Made by a program: the position numbers and the translations under genes. 47,480 nucleotides of DNA from JAJPKK01 sp035311445. GTDB lineage: Bacteria > Pseudomonadota > Alphaproteobacteria > Rhizobiales > Xanthobacteraceae. The stretch spans positions 1-47,480 of the forward strand of contig DATGCX010000360.1 in NCBI GenBank assembly GCA_035311445.1, given 5' to 3'. Each line of letters starts with the position of its first letter. Position 1 is the first letter of the stretch. This document shows positions 17,805 through 26,890 of the stretch, piece by piece. The notes below the pieces were generated by a model. It saw nothing but the letters and a program-made list of their open reading frames with translations, searched no databases and was not told where the DNA came from.

Positions 17805-18007
17805 CGGATGCCGCGTTATGGCTCGGGGGCGATCACCGGCGACGCCGCCAAAGATTGGACATTTTTCGCGGGGAATTCGTATTCGCCCACAGCGGCTCAT
17901 CGATTTCGCGCGAGACCCCGAAGGTTGACGGGTTCAGACCCCTTTGGGAGGTCCTTGCATCGGCGCCAGCCGGGTTCGCTGTGGTCACCGAGCCGAAAGG
18001 ACGAATC

Positions 18008-18700
18008 ATGATCCCACCCGATGTGGCGCCGTCGGATCTGTCCATTTTCACCCTGTTCTGGCAGGCCCACTGGATCGTTAAGAGCGTAATGATCGGCCTT
18101 ATGGCCTGCTCGGTCTGGGTATGGGCGATTGCGGTCGACAAGACCATCCTTTATTCGCGCACCAACCGGGCCATGGATGGCTTCGAGCAGACCTTCTGGT
18201 CAGGGCAATCGCTGGAAGAACTCTATCGAATGGTGTCGTCGCGGCCGAATCACTCTATGGCTGCGTTGTTTGTTGCCGCCATGCGTGAATGGAAGCGCAG
18301 TTTCGAGGGAGCACCGCGCTCATTCGCAGGGCTGCAACTGCGCATCGAGAAGGTGATGGATGTCACCATCATGCGGGAAATCGAACGCCTGGAGCGCCGG
18401 CTGCTGGTGCTCGCCACGGTCGGTTCCGCCGGGCCGTTCATCGGCTTGTTCGGCACAGTGTGGGGCATCATGACGAGCTTTCAATCGATTGCAGCATCAA
18501 AGAATACGTCGCTCGCGGTCGTTGCGCCCGGCATCGCGGAAGCTCTGTTCGCCACCGCGATCGGGCTGGTGGCCGCCATACCGGCGACGATTTTCTATAA
18601 CAAGTTCAGTTCCGAGGTGAACAAACAGGCGCAACGCCTGGAGGGGTTTGCGGACGAGTTCGCCGCCATCCTGTCGCGGCAGATCGACGAGCGCGCGTAG
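18008..18700 (+). CDS. tolQ: Tol-Pal system inner-membrane protein TolQ
   Basis: TolQ forms the proton-driven motor with TolR that energises TolA during outer-membrane constriction. Three membrane segments are visible: about 25-45 (VKSVMIGLMACSVWVWAIAV), about 135-155 (LVLATVGSAGPFIGLFGTVW) and about 170-190 (VAPGIAEALFATAIGLVAAI), with the characteristic GLFGTVWGIMTSFQSIA. I start at the ATG at 18008 (MIPPDVAPSDLSIF), giving 230 residues, normal for TolQ. The open frame upstream to 17432 is out of family. tolR follows after 12 bp. Confidence 0.95.
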   Translation: MIPPDVAPSDLSIFTLFWQAHWIVKSVMIGLMACSVWVWAIAVDKTILYSRTNRAMDGFEQTFWSGQSLEELYRMVSSRPNHSMAALFVAAMREWKRSFEGAPRSFAGLQLRIEKVMDVTIMREIERLERRLLVLATVGSAGPFIGLFGTVWGIMTSFQSIAASKNTSLAVVAPGIAEALFATAIGLVAAIPATIFYNKFSSEVNKQAQRLEGFADEFAAILSRQIDERA

Positions 18701-18712
18701 CGGGGACGTCAT

Positions 18713-19165
18713 ATGGGAGCTGGAGGAATCGCGGCCGAGGGCGCGCTGGGCCGAAGGCGGCACCGGCGCAAGGTCGTGATGAGCGAGATAAACGTCACCC
18801 CCATGGTGGACGTGATGCTGGTGCTGCTTATCATCTTCATGGTGTCGGCGCCGCTGCTGACGGTCGGGGTGCCGATCGACCTGCCGCAAACCCAGGCAAA
18901 AAGCCTAGACCAGGACCGTGAGCCCCTGACCTTGTCGGTCAGCCTGCAGGGCAAAGTGTTTCTGCAGAACAGCGAGATTCCGATCGAGGAACTCGTTCCT
19001 AAGCTCAAGGCCGTAACCGATGCACGGGGCGGCTACGACGAGCGCATTTATGTGCGGGGCGATCGTAAAGTGGATTACGGCACCGTGATGCGGGTCATGG
19101 GGCGAATTTCGTCGGCGGGATTCCGCCGGGTGGCACTTGTCACGGAAGTCGAACAGGGGCGATAA
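18713..19165 (+). CDS. tolR: Tol-Pal system protein TolR
   Basis: TolR is the ExbD-like partner of TolQ. A short basic cytoplasmic start (GRRRHRRKVVMSEINVTPMV) leads into the single membrane segment VDVMLVLLIIFMVSAPLLTV, whose Asp is the proton-carrying residue. The periplasmic domain contains IYVRGDRKVDYGTVMRVMGR. It has 150 residues. It sits between tolQ and tolA with short gaps, in one operon. Confidence 0.95.
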   Translation: MGAGGIAAEGALGRRRHRRKVVMSEINVTPMVDVMLVLLIIFMVSAPLLTVGVPIDLPQTQAKSLDQDREPLTLSVSLQGKVFLQNSEIPIEELVPKLKAVTDARGGYDERIYVRGDRKVDYGTVMRVMGRISSAGFRRVALVTEVEQGR

Positions 19166-19174
19166 CCGCCTGAT

Positions 19175-20155
19175 ATGAGAACCGATTACACCATATCGGT
19201 AATAGGGCACGCCCTTGTACTCGGATGGGGGTTGATTTCGTTTTCCGCCAAGCCTTTCGACGCCTCGCCGGTCGATTCGGTGATGGCCGACGTCATTTCG
19301 GAAAGCGAGTTCAACCAGCTCACTGCAGGGTTGAAGACCGCAAAGCAAGTCACCAAGCCGGTCCCGGTCGTAGACAAGATCGGCGATGTGAAGGAGTCCC
19401 CCAAGGACCCAGTGCAGAAGGTTTCCAACAAGCCTGAGGTACAGATGACGGCTGCGCAGCCGCCTGCGCCGCAGCCACCCGATATCAAGCCGCCAGAATC
19501 GAAGCCCCCCGAGGCCAAGCCGCCAGAAACCAAGCCCGATGCTGCGCCGCCGGCGGCCATGGCGGAGCCCAAACCCGAGCCCGATCCGATCGCCGAAGCC
19601 CTCAAGCGTGAGGAGGCGAAAAGGAAGGAAGAGGCCAAGAAGCTTGAGGAGGCGAAGAAGCGCGAAGAGGCTCGTAAGCGCGAGGAAGCCCGCAAGCGCG
19701 AAGAGGCCAGGAAGCGCGAAGAGGTGAAATCGGACCTCGACCGCATCGAAACGGCATTGCTCGACAAACGCGCGCCGCAGCGTCAGGCCGTAACCGGCAC
19801 GATGCTCAATCCAACGCCCTCGCTTGGTTCGACGACCGGCACCGCGCCGCAACTATCTCAGAACGAAATCGCCATGCTGAAGGCCCAGCTCATGAGCTGT
19901 TGGAATCCTCCGGTAGGGGTCTCCGAAGCCAAGGACCTGGTGGTAACCGTGAGGTTCTCTCTCAACCGCGATGGTTCGCTCTCAGGCGAGCCGATGGTGC
20001 TCAATCACGGAAGGAACGCCCTGTTCCAGATCGCCGCGGAAAGCGCGACCAGAGCTGTGCGCCGCTGTCAGCCGTTTCGGCTTCCTGCTTCGAAATACGA
20101 GGCGTGGCAGGAAGTCGAAGTCAATTTCGATCCTAACGACATGTTCCGCGGTTGA
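19175..20155 (+). CDS. tolA: Tol-Pal system protein TolA
   Basis: TolA spans the periplasm and transmits motor force to TolB and Pal. The N-terminal anchor is at about 6-25 (ISVIGHALVLGWGLISFSA). A proline/lysine-rich stretch follows (PPDIKPPESKPPEAKPPETK). Then comes a long Glu/Lys/Arg helix with repeated KREEARKREEA (about 140-190). The compact C-terminal domain holds the two conserved Cys (MSCWNPPVG and RRCQPFRLP). At 326 residues the length is normal for the group. The repeated KREEARKREE segment comes from a near-perfect DNA repeat around 19650-19725 that could vary in copy number. Confidence 0.92.
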   Translation: MRTDYTISVIGHALVLGWGLISFSAKPFDASPVDSVMADVISESEFNQLTAGLKTAKQVTKPVPVVDKIGDVKESPKDPVQKVSNKPEVQMTAAQPPAPQPPDIKPPESKPPEAKPPETKPDAAPPAAMAEPKPEPDPIAEALKREEAKRKEEAKKLEEAKKREEARKREEARKREEARKREEVKSDLDRIETALLDKRAPQRQAVTGTMLNPTPSLGSTTGTAPQLSQNEIAMLKAQLMSCWNPPVGVSEAKDLVVTVRFSLNRDGSLSGEPMVLNHGRNALFQIAAESATRAVRRCQPFRLPASKYEAWQEVEVNFDPNDMFRG

Positions 20156-20203
20156 TGTGTCGTCGTGACGGAACATAGGTTCGGATCCTCGGGGTAATTT
20201 GCC

Positions 20204-21592
20204 ATGTACGACCAATCTGCCATCCACAATCTCCGCAACGATTCCTTCGGTGACGGCAATGTCCCGTTGACGCGCCGCTCCGCAATTATTCTTGGCGCTG
20301 CAGCCGGCATTGGCGCCGTTGCGGGGTTCGGCGGGAGTCCGGCCAAAGCGGTCGTTCGCTTTGATCTCAATCAGGGCAATATACAACCGAAGCCCATCGC
20401 GTTACCGGATTTCCTTGCCGGAAGCAGCTCCGATGGGGAATCGGCGCGAGGCATTTCCCAGATCGTCACGGCAAATCTCAAGCGCAGCGGCCTGTTCGCA
20501 CCGATCGATCCGACTGCGTTCATCGAGAAGATCACCAACTTCGACGTGAAGCCGGACTTTGCGAATTGGCGCCCCATCAAAGCCGAAGCGCTCGTGACCG
20601 GGCGGGTGACCCGCCAATCCGACGGCCGCATCAAGGCCGAGTTCCGCCTTTGGGACGTGGACAACGGCGTCCACCTCGCCGGCCAGCAATTTTTCAGCAC
20701 ACCGGATAATTTCCGCCGCATCGCTCACATCATTTCCGACCAGATCTACGAGAGGCTAACGGGCGAAAAGGGGTATTTTGATACCCGCATCGTGTTCGTC
20801 GACGAGACCGGTCCCAAGGACCGACGGACCAAGCGACTCGCCATGATGGACCAGGATGGCGCCGGCGTGCGCTACCTCACCAATGGCGCCGACCTCGTGC
20901 TCACCCCGCGTTTCTCGCCGTCGAGCCAGGAAATCACGTATATGTCGTTCGGCCAGGGCGAGCCGCGCGTCTATCTGTTCAACACCGAAACGCAGCAGCG
21001 GGAAATCGTCGGCAACTTTCCGGGCATGACATTCTCGCCGCGCTTCACACCTGACGGGCAACGCGTGATCATGAGTTTGCAGCAGGGCGGCAATTCGAAC
21101 CTGTTCGTGATGGATCTGCGTTCCAAGGCGACGACACGATTGACCGATACGGCCGCTATCGATACGGCGCCATGCTACTCTCCGGACGGCACGCGCATCT
21201 GCTTTGAGTCGGACCGCGGCGGGCGACCCCAGGTCTACATCATGTCCGCGGGCGGTGGGGCGGCGCAACGTATCAGCTTTGGGGACGGGAGCTATTCCAC
21301 CCCCGTGTGGTCTCCGCGTGGAGATCTCATCGCCTTCACCAAGCAAAGCCAGGGCAGCTTCGCAATCGGCGTCATGGGCATTGATGGAAGAGGTGAACGC
21401 ATTCTTACCGAGGGCTATCACAATGAGGGGCCGACCTTCGCGCCCAACGGCCGCGTGCTGATGTTCTTCCGCGATCCGGGTGGCAACGGGGGGCCGTCGC
21501 TCTATACGATTGATATTACGGGCCGCAATGAATTGAGGATACCGACACCAAGCTTTGCGTCGGACCCTGCATGGTCGCCGTTGCTGGCGTAA
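20204..21592 (+). CDS. tolB: Tol-Pal system periplasmic protein TolB
   Basis: TolB is the periplasmic beta-propeller that links TolA and Pal. After an N-terminal D1 domain come WD-like blades with the recurring pattern FSPSSQEITYMSF, FTPDGQRVIMSL, YSPDGTRICFESD and WSPRGDLIAFTK. The leader is unusual: a charged 23-residue head, then PLTRRSAIILGAAAGIGAVA and an AKA cleavage site near residue 49, which looks like a twin-arginine (Tat) signal rather than a plain Sec signal. The product has 462 residues including the leader. It is in the tolQRAB operon, 48 bp after tolA. Confidence 0.95.
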   Translation: MYDQSAIHNLRNDSFGDGNVPLTRRSAIILGAAAGIGAVAGFGGSPAKAVVRFDLNQGNIQPKPIALPDFLAGSSSDGESARGISQIVTANLKRSGLFAPIDPTAFIEKITNFDVKPDFANWRPIKAEALVTGRVTRQSDGRIKAEFRLWDVDNGVHLAGQQFFSTPDNFRRIAHIISDQIYERLTGEKGYFDTRIVFVDETGPKDRRTKRLAMMDQDGAGVRYLTNGADLVLTPRFSPSSQEITYMSFGQGEPRVYLFNTETQQREIVGNFPGMTFSPRFTPDGQRVIMSLQQGGNSNLFVMDLRSKATTRLTDTAAIDTAPCYSPDGTRICFESDRGGRPQVYIMSAGGGAAQRISFGDGSYSTPVWSPRGDLIAFTKQSQGSFAIGVMGIDGRGERILTEGYHNEGPTFAPNGRVLMFFRDPGGNGGPSLYTIDITGRNELRIPTPSFASDPAWSPLLA

Positions 21593-21685
21593 AACGGTGC
21601 TCGGAGCGGCGGCCGATTATGCTGCTTTTCAGCCGGCAACGTGTAGCCGATCGCGAACTGTGGGGGTTGCCTCGCTATCGCCCCG

Positions 21686-21704
21686 TTAACGCTTTAATAA
21701 CCAT
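21686..21704 (+). promoter_or_regulatory. CtrA-like box upstream of pal
   Basis: TTAA, seven bases, then ATAACCAT matches TTAA-N7-TTAACC with one mismatch. It is 160 bp before the pal start, in the 271-bp tolB-pal gap, and suggests that pal has its own promoter. A small hairpin (21760-21776, AAGGTT/AACCTT) follows. Confidence 0.38.
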
Positions 21705-21863
21705 TCTAATTGGTTTCCAAACACTGAGCGACATTATCCGTACGCAGCAAGGCTGCATCAAGGTTGATAAAACCTTCGTTTAACGAACGCGCTGCTAAAT
21801 CGGGGATCACGACCACGGGCCGGGACTAGGCCGGCCGCGCAAAACGCTAGAAGGAGTAAACGC

Positions 21864-22361
21864 ATGCCGAAAGTCATGCGCGTCGTCCGAAATGCCAGAT
21901 TTGTCGTCGCCCTGGTGGGAGCGCTTGCGGTAGCGGCCTGTGCCAACAAGGCGAATGAACTCGGGGCCGCTGGACTTGGCGGCGGCGCTGCCGCCCCCGG
22001 GAGCCAGCAGGATTTCGTCGTGAATGTGGGCGATCGCGTCTTTTTCGAATCTGATTCGTCCGATCTTACGGTCCAATCGCGCACAACTCTCGACAAGCAG
22101 TCGCAATGGCTAACCACTTACAATCGCTACGCATTCACTATCGAAGGTCACGCGGACGAACGTGGCACGCGCGAGTATAACATCGCCCTCGGCGCGCGGC
22201 GCGCGCAGGCGGTGCGGGACTATCTTGCGTCACGCGGCATCGATCCCTCTCGCATGCGAACAATCTCCTACGGCAAGGAGCGTCCGGTTGCAGTGTGCAA
22301 CGATATCTCGTGTTGGTCACAAAACCGCCGCGCCGTAACTGTGCTCAATGCCAGTTCCTGA
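21864..22361 (+). CDS. pal: Peptidoglycan-associated lipoprotein Pal
   Basis: Pal is the outer-membrane lipoprotein that binds peptidoglycan and is moved by TolB/TolA to the division site. A lipoprotein signal ends at LAVAAC with the lipidated Cys at residue 26. The OmpA-like domain follows: VFFESDSSDLT, FTIEGHADERGTREYNIALG, RRAQAVRDYLASRGI and NRRAVTVL. The ATG at 21864 follows AGAAGGAG. It has 165 residues, full length. A 271-bp gap separates it from tolB. Confidence 0.96.
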   Translation: MPKVMRVVRNARFVVALVGALAVAACANKANELGAAGLGGGAAAPGSQQDFVVNVGDRVFFESDSSDLTVQSRTTLDKQSQWLTTYNRYAFTIEGHADERGTREYNIALGARRAQAVRDYLASRGIDPSRMRTISYGKERPVAVCNDISCWSQNRRAVTVLNASS

Positions 22362-22492
22362 TTTTCGGGGTTTAAGGAGCAACGGATGACAGCTGAAACG
22401 CGGGCCGGCGTTCGGTTTGCATGTATGGGGATTCGATGCACGTGATCTTGGAGTTGACGCGCTGAAGTCACAATTTCGACGTAGCTTCGGCT

Positions 22493-23518
22493 ATGTTTGG
22501 GGCCTTCTGCTCCTTCTTGTCGATGATGCAAACGATGTCAACACGCGTCGCCTTTGCCGCCATTGCGTCCGTCATTTGTGCGGCGGCGGCCCCGGTTGCG
22601 GCGTTTGCGCAAGTCGGCTCCGCCGAGCTTTTGGTCAGGATAGATCGATTAGAGAATCAGGTCCGCCAGCTCAACGGCCTGATCGAGCAGCTGCAATACC
22701 AAAACCAGCAACTTGAGGGGGCGCTCAGGCGGCTTCAAGGTGATAGCGCGCCTCAGGACCTCGCTAGCCGTGGTGGACCGCCCATCGTGACAGCCCCGTC
22801 CCGCCCGGGAGTCGGGCCGCCGATCCAGCCGCCGGTGTCCGGTTTGCCGCCAGTGTCCGGCGGGCGGCGCGGAGACGCGTTTGATCCCACGGAAAATCCT
22901 AACGCTCCGGGAGCACCTCGTGTGCTCGGCTCGATCCCTCCATCAGCGCCCGCACCTGCAATTTCGCCACGGGGAATTACAGGTGAGCGGGGAATCGTAG
23001 GTGAAGAGCCAACGCCTTATAGAGGCACAACGCCAACCGCGGGTTTGGAACCCGGTTCCGCGCGAGTTCCGACGGGGCCAGCGACACGAAGCCTAGACTC
23101 GACAGGATCTTACCCGGTTGCAACGGCACCGACGTCATCGCCGCGGGAGTTTTTCGATCTCGGTACCGGTTACCTCCAGCGCAAGGAATACGCCCTGGCC
23201 GAGGAGGTGTTCCGAGATTTTCTGAAGAAATACCCATCTGACAGGCTGGCGGCGGACGCCCAATATGGGCTGGGTGAGAGTTTCTTCCAGCGTCAGAGCT
23301 ATCACGATGCAGCGAATGCGTTCGTGGTGCTGTCGAAAAAATACGAAACCAGCGCCAAAGCGCCCGATGCGCTGCTACGGCTAGGCCAATCGCTCGCTGC
23401 AATAAATGAGAAAGAGCTCGCCTGCGTGGCCTTTGGAGACGTGGGCCGCAAATATCCTCGCGCTGCGCCGAGCGTCAAGCAGGCGATCGAGCGGGAACAA
23501 AAGCGTGTCCGCTGTTGA
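22493..23518 (+). CDS. cpoB: Cell division coordinator CpoB (YbgF), TPR protein
   Basis: CpoB coordinates peptidoglycan synthesis with Tol-driven outer-membrane constriction. A signal peptide (to AAFA at about 39) is followed by a coiled coil (about 44-80, RIDRLENQVRQLNGLIEQLQ), a long Pro/Gly/Thr-rich linker, and TPR repeats from about 215 (FFDLGTGYLQRKEYALAEEV, YGLGESFFQRQSYHDAANAF, LRLGQSLAAINEKELACVAF). The start is uncertain: ATGs at 22493, 22523, 22526 and 22535 are in frame and none has a good ribosome-binding site; the last gives the most ordinary signal peptide. The gene overlaps tilS by 14 bp. Confidence 0.9.
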   Translation: MFGAFCSFLSMMQTMSTRVAFAAIASVICAAAAPVAAFAQVGSAELLVRIDRLENQVRQLNGLIEQLQYQNQQLEGALRRLQGDSAPQDLASRGGPPIVTAPSRPGVGPPIQPPVSGLPPVSGGRRGDAFDPTENPNAPGAPRVLGSIPPSAPAPAISPRGITGERGIVGEEPTPYRGTTPTAGLEPGSARVPTGPATRSLDSTGSYPVATAPTSSPREFFDLGTGYLQRKEYALAEEVFRDFLKKYPSDRLAADAQYGLGESFFQRQSYHDAANAFVVLSKKYETSAKAPDALLRLGQSLAAINEKELACVAFGDVGRKYPRAAPSVKQAIEREQKRVRC

Positions 23519-24689
23519 CAGCCCGGTTAGCGAGACCGAAGCCGCTGCATTGTTCGCCGATCTCGTCACTGAGCCGACTCTGATCCTTGCGATTTCCGGC
23601 GGCCCGGATTCGACGGCTTTGCTGCATCTCGTAGCGCGGTGGCGCGCGGGGCGGCAGCCAGCTCCGCACGTGGTTGCCGTTACGATCGATCATGGCCTGC
23701 GGCCCGAGGGCCGGCGCGAAGCAGCCATGGTGAAACGCTTTGCAGAAAACGTCGGTGTCGAACATCGCACCATGCGCTGGAGCGGGGCGAAACCTTCGAC
23801 AGGGATTCAGGAGGCCGCGCGTTTGGCGCGTTACCGGTTGCTCCGGACCGCAGCGCGTCGCGCCAACGCCAGTTGTGTCCTCACGGCTCATACCCTCGAC
23901 GACCAGGCCGAGACCCTTTTGTTCCGTATGGCGCGCGGCAGCGGGCTTGCCGGCATGTGCGGAATGACGCGCAAGGTATCGATCGACGACGTTGTTGCGG
24001 GATTCGGGCGACCTGCTGATTTCGTTCGTTCCGTACGAGGTGGGTCAGGGCGCAATCCTGTTAGCGGGGCGAAGGCCTTGCCCGAGCGGGCGAATAATGT
24101 GTTCCTCGTGCGGCCTCTGCTTGACGTGCCAAAGGCGCGGCTGATCGTCACGTTACAGGGGACCGGGATCGCCTATGCGGACGATCCGAGCAACGTCGAT
24201 CCGCGTTTCACCCGGTCTCGTCTACGTAAGCTTATGCCGGCGCTGGCGGGCGAGGGATTGACGCCGCAACGCCTCGCCCGTTTCGCGCAGCGGGTGCAAC
24301 GCAGCGAGGCGGCGCATGAAGCCGCCGTCAATTGGGCGGCGAAACAGCTCGGTTTAGGTCCCGATAAGCGAAAGGTGATGTTGGACAGCGCTGATTGGTG
24401 CAAAATTCCCTGCGAAATTTCGCTGCGGCTGCTCGGTCGGGCAATCGGAGCGATCGGCAACGAAGGACCTGTCAAGTTAGGCAAACTCGAAGCACTCAGC
24501 GATACGCTGGGCGTTGCCTTGTCGGGAGGAGCCCCCCGGTTCTGCCGTACCTTGGCTGGCGCCATGGTGTCGCTGCGGGGGAATTACATCGTTATTGAGC
24601 AGGCGCCGGCTCGCCGTTTCCGGCCGCAAGATCGAGCTACGCGGCGCAAACCTGACCCCATTTTTCGGCACGGCAAGGCCGGCGCGTAG
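23505..24689 (+). CDS. tilS: tRNA(Ile)-lysidine synthase TilS
   Basis: TilS modifies C34 of the CAU-anticodon isoleucine tRNA to lysidine so that it reads AUA. The PP-loop ATP-binding motif LILAISGGPDSTALLHL is near the N-terminus, then VAVTIDHGLRPEGRREA and ASCVLTAHTLDDQAETLLFR. Its C-terminal part is short and divergent. I start at the GTG at 23505, which keeps the overlap with cpoB to 14 bp and gives 394 residues; the open frame from 23406 would overlap more and adds no family sequence. The order cpoB-tilS-ftsH is the conserved alphaproteobacterial one. Confidence 0.92.
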   Translation: MSAVDSPVSETEAAALFADLVTEPTLILAISGGPDSTALLHLVARWRAGRQPAPHVVAVTIDHGLRPEGRREAAMVKRFAENVGVEHRTMRWSGAKPSTGIQEAARLARYRLLRTAARRANASCVLTAHTLDDQAETLLFRMARGSGLAGMCGMTRKVSIDDVVAGFGRPADFVRSVRGGSGRNPVSGAKALPERANNVFLVRPLLDVPKARLIVTLQGTGIAYADDPSNVDPRFTRSRLRKLMPALAGEGLTPQRLARFAQRVQRSEAAHEAAVNWAAKQLGLGPDKRKVMLDSADWCKIPCEISLRLLGRAIGAIGNEGPVKLGKLEALSDTLGVALSGGAPRFCRTLAGAMVSLRGNYIVIEQAPARRFRPQDRATRRKPDPIFRHGKAGA

Positions 24690-24923
24690 GTTGCGTTGGC
24701 GCAGAAAAGCCCTATTCACCAATGATGTGCTATATTTGCCGAAATCCCGTGGGCGCGCTTGGCAGCGGCGGGCCGCGCACCTACATTGTCGCTGTGGGGA
24801 GTCGGGCGGGCAGCCGGAAGCGTCATGTCGTTGAAGTTTGCTGATTGTCGAAGGCTCCGATGCCGAAGGCGATTGAAGGCAAATGATTGAAGCCACTTGG
24901 CCTCGCACCATGAGGGTCGCTGG

Positions 24924-26843
24924 ATGAATGCCAATCTGCGCAACTTCGCCCTCTGGGTGATCATCGTTCTATTGCTGCTGGCGCTGTTCACGGTTTTCCA
25001 GAACCCAGGGCAGAGGTCGGTATCGCAAGATATTTCGTTCTCCCAACTGCTGAATGACGTCGATCAGGGCAAAGTTCGCGATGTCGTGATCCAGGGCCAG
25101 GAAATCCACGGTACTTACACCGATGGCCGCGGCTTCAATACCTACGCGCCCAACGATCCGTCCCTGGTTCAGCGACTCTACAGCAAGCAGGTCACCATCA
25201 CGGCGCGCCCGCTCCAGGATAATGTTCCGTGGTTCGTTTCGCTGCTCGTCTCCTGGTTGCCCTTCATTGCGCTGATCGGCGTGTGGATATTCCTATCCCG
25301 CCAGATGCAGGGGGCGGGCGGCAAGGCGCTCGGTTTTGGAAAGTCGCGGGCGAAGCTTTTGACGGAAGCCCATGGCCGCGTCACGTTCGAGGATGTCGCC
25401 GGCGTCGATGAAGCAAAGCAGGACCTTCAGGAGATCGTCGAATTCCTTCGCGATCCGGGCAAGTTCCAGCGCCTCGGCGGCCGCATTCCGCGCGGGGTGC
25501 TTCTGGTCGGCCCTCCCGGCACCGGCAAGACGCTTATTGCACGCGCGGTCGCAGGCGAAGCCAACGTGCCGTTCTTCACCATTTCGGGCTCCGACTTCGT
25601 GGAGATGTTCGTCGGTGTCGGGGCGAGCCGCGTGCGCGATATGTTCGAACAGGCGAAGAAGAATGCGCCCTGCATCATCTTCATCGACGAGATCGATGCG
25701 GTGGGCCGTCATCGTGGTGCCGGTCTCGGCGGCGGAAATGACGAACGCGAGCAGACCCTCAATCAGTTGCTGGTCGAGATGGATGGCTTTGAGGCAAACG
25801 AGGGGATCATCCTGATTGCCGCCACCAACCGGCCCGACGTGCTCGATCCGGCGCTCTTGCGGCCCGGCCGATTCGATCGCCAGGTTGTGGTGCCAAACCC
25901 TGACATTGTCGGCCGAGAGGCCATACTCAAGGTGCACGTGCGCAAGGTTCCGCTCGCGCCCGATGTCAACCTCAAGACGGTGGCGCGTGGCACACCGGGT
26001 TTCTCCGGCGCTGATCTTATGAACCTCGTCAACGAGGCCGCTCTGATGGCGGCGCGGCGCAACAAGCGGATGGTGACGCAGGTCGAGTTCGAGGATGCCA
26101 AAGACAAGGTCATGATGGGCGCCGAGCGTAAGTCGCTCGTCATGACAGAGGAAGAGAAGCTGCTCACTGCCTATCACGAGGGCGGACACGCGATCGTTGC
26201 TCTCAACGTGAAGGCGACCGACCCGGTTCATAAGGCTACGATTATCCCGCGCGGCCGCGCCCTCGGCATGGTCATGCAGCTGCCCGAGCGCGACAAGCTC
26301 TCCATGAGTCTTGAGCAGATGACTTCGCGACTTGCCATCATGATGGGAGGCCGGGTCGCCGAAGAACTGGTGTTCGGCCGCGAAAAGGTGACTTCGGGCG
26401 CCGCCTCGGATATCGAGCAGGCCACCAAGCTTGCCCGCATGATGGTTACCCGTTGGGGCCTGTCCAACGAACTCGGCACAGTCGCTTACGGAGAAAACCA
26501 GGAAGAAGTCTTCCTCGGCTACTCCGTATCGCGTCAACAGAACATTTCCGAATCGACTGCCCGAAAGATCGATTCGGAAATCCGGCGCCTCGTAGAGGCG
26601 GGCTATAACGAAGCGAACATTATTCTGCAGGCCAAGCGCGACGAGCTCGAAGTGCTTGCAAAGGGCCTCTTGGAGTTCGAGACATTGTCGGGTGATGAGA
26701 TCAAAGACCTGCTGAATGGTAAGCGGCCACGTCGCGAATCCGTGCTTGAGCCGCCGACACCGCGCTCTTCCGCTGTGCCCACGGCCGGCAAGCCGCGGCC
26801 GCGCCCCGAGACCGGTGGTATGGAGCCGCAGCCTCAGGCATAG
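24924..26843 (+). CDS. ftsH: ATP-dependent zinc metalloprotease FtsH
   Basis: FtsH is the membrane-anchored AAA+ protease for damaged membrane proteins and some regulators. Two membrane segments lie at about 8-26 and 103-125. Walker A GPPGTGKT is at 196-203, Walker B IFIDEID at 252-258, and the second region of homology is TNRPDVLDPALLRPGRFDRQ at 301-320. The zinc site is HEGGH at 418-422 (HExxH). The ATG at 24924, giving MNANLRNFALW, is chosen over the upstream in-frame codon at 24897. It has 639 residues. A strong bidirectional terminator follows. Confidence 0.97.
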   Translation: MNANLRNFALWVIIVLLLLALFTVFQNPGQRSVSQDISFSQLLNDVDQGKVRDVVIQGQEIHGTYTDGRGFNTYAPNDPSLVQRLYSKQVTITARPLQDNVPWFVSLLVSWLPFIALIGVWIFLSRQMQGAGGKALGFGKSRAKLLTEAHGRVTFEDVAGVDEAKQDLQEIVEFLRDPGKFQRLGGRIPRGVLLVGPPGTGKTLIARAVAGEANVPFFTISGSDFVEMFVGVGASRVRDMFEQAKKNAPCIIFIDEIDAVGRHRGAGLGGGNDEREQTLNQLLVEMDGFEANEGIILIAATNRPDVLDPALLRPGRFDRQVVVPNPDIVGREAILKVHVRKVPLAPDVNLKTVARGTPGFSGADLMNLVNEAALMAARRNKRMVTQVEFEDAKDKVMMGAERKSLVMTEEEKLLTAYHEGGHAIVALNVKATDPVHKATIIPRGRALGMVMQLPERDKLSMSLEQMTSRLAIMMGGRVAEELVFGREKVTSGAASDIEQATKLARMMVTRWGLSNELGTVAYGENQEEVFLGYSVSRQQNISESTARKIDSEIRRLVEAGYNEANIILQAKRDELEVLAKGLLEFETLSGDEIKDLLNGKRPRRESVLEPPTPRSSAVPTAGKPRPRPETGGMEPQPQA

Positions 26844-26859
26844 GTGTAGGTTCATTTGA

Positions 26860-26890
26860 GAAAAACGCCGCGCATCGCGCGGCGTTTTTC
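26860..26890. terminator. Bidirectional terminator between ftsH and the MFS gene
   Basis: A perfect 14-bp stem (26860-26873 with 26877-26890) with a 3-base loop is flanked by A and T runs inside the stem, so a U tract forms in either direction. It serves convergent ftsH and the MFS transporter gene and overlaps the latter's stop codon. Confidence 0.9.

Larger units (their letters stand above)
17611..18007. other. Gap before tolQ with hairpin, terminator and CtrA-like box
   Basis: These 397 bases hold a 12-bp-arm palindrome (17629-17661), a Rho-independent terminator (17673-17705) and a CtrA-like box (17787-17804). The remaining ~200 bases before tolQ should contain the tol promoter; I see no gene. 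An open frame running in from 17432 into tolQ is not a real extension. Confidence 0.65.

Noticed and set aside
17432..18007. 192-residue N-terminal extension of tolQ
   Set aside because: It crosses the DUF2852 gene, a palindrome and a terminator, and TolQ normally begins near MIPPD...
25293..26855. 520-codon open frame antisense to ftsH
   Set aside because: It is a shadow frame produced by high GC content; ftsH on the plus strand has every family motif. The same holds for the long antisense frames over gyrB, ruvB, the ThDP enzyme gene and clpB.
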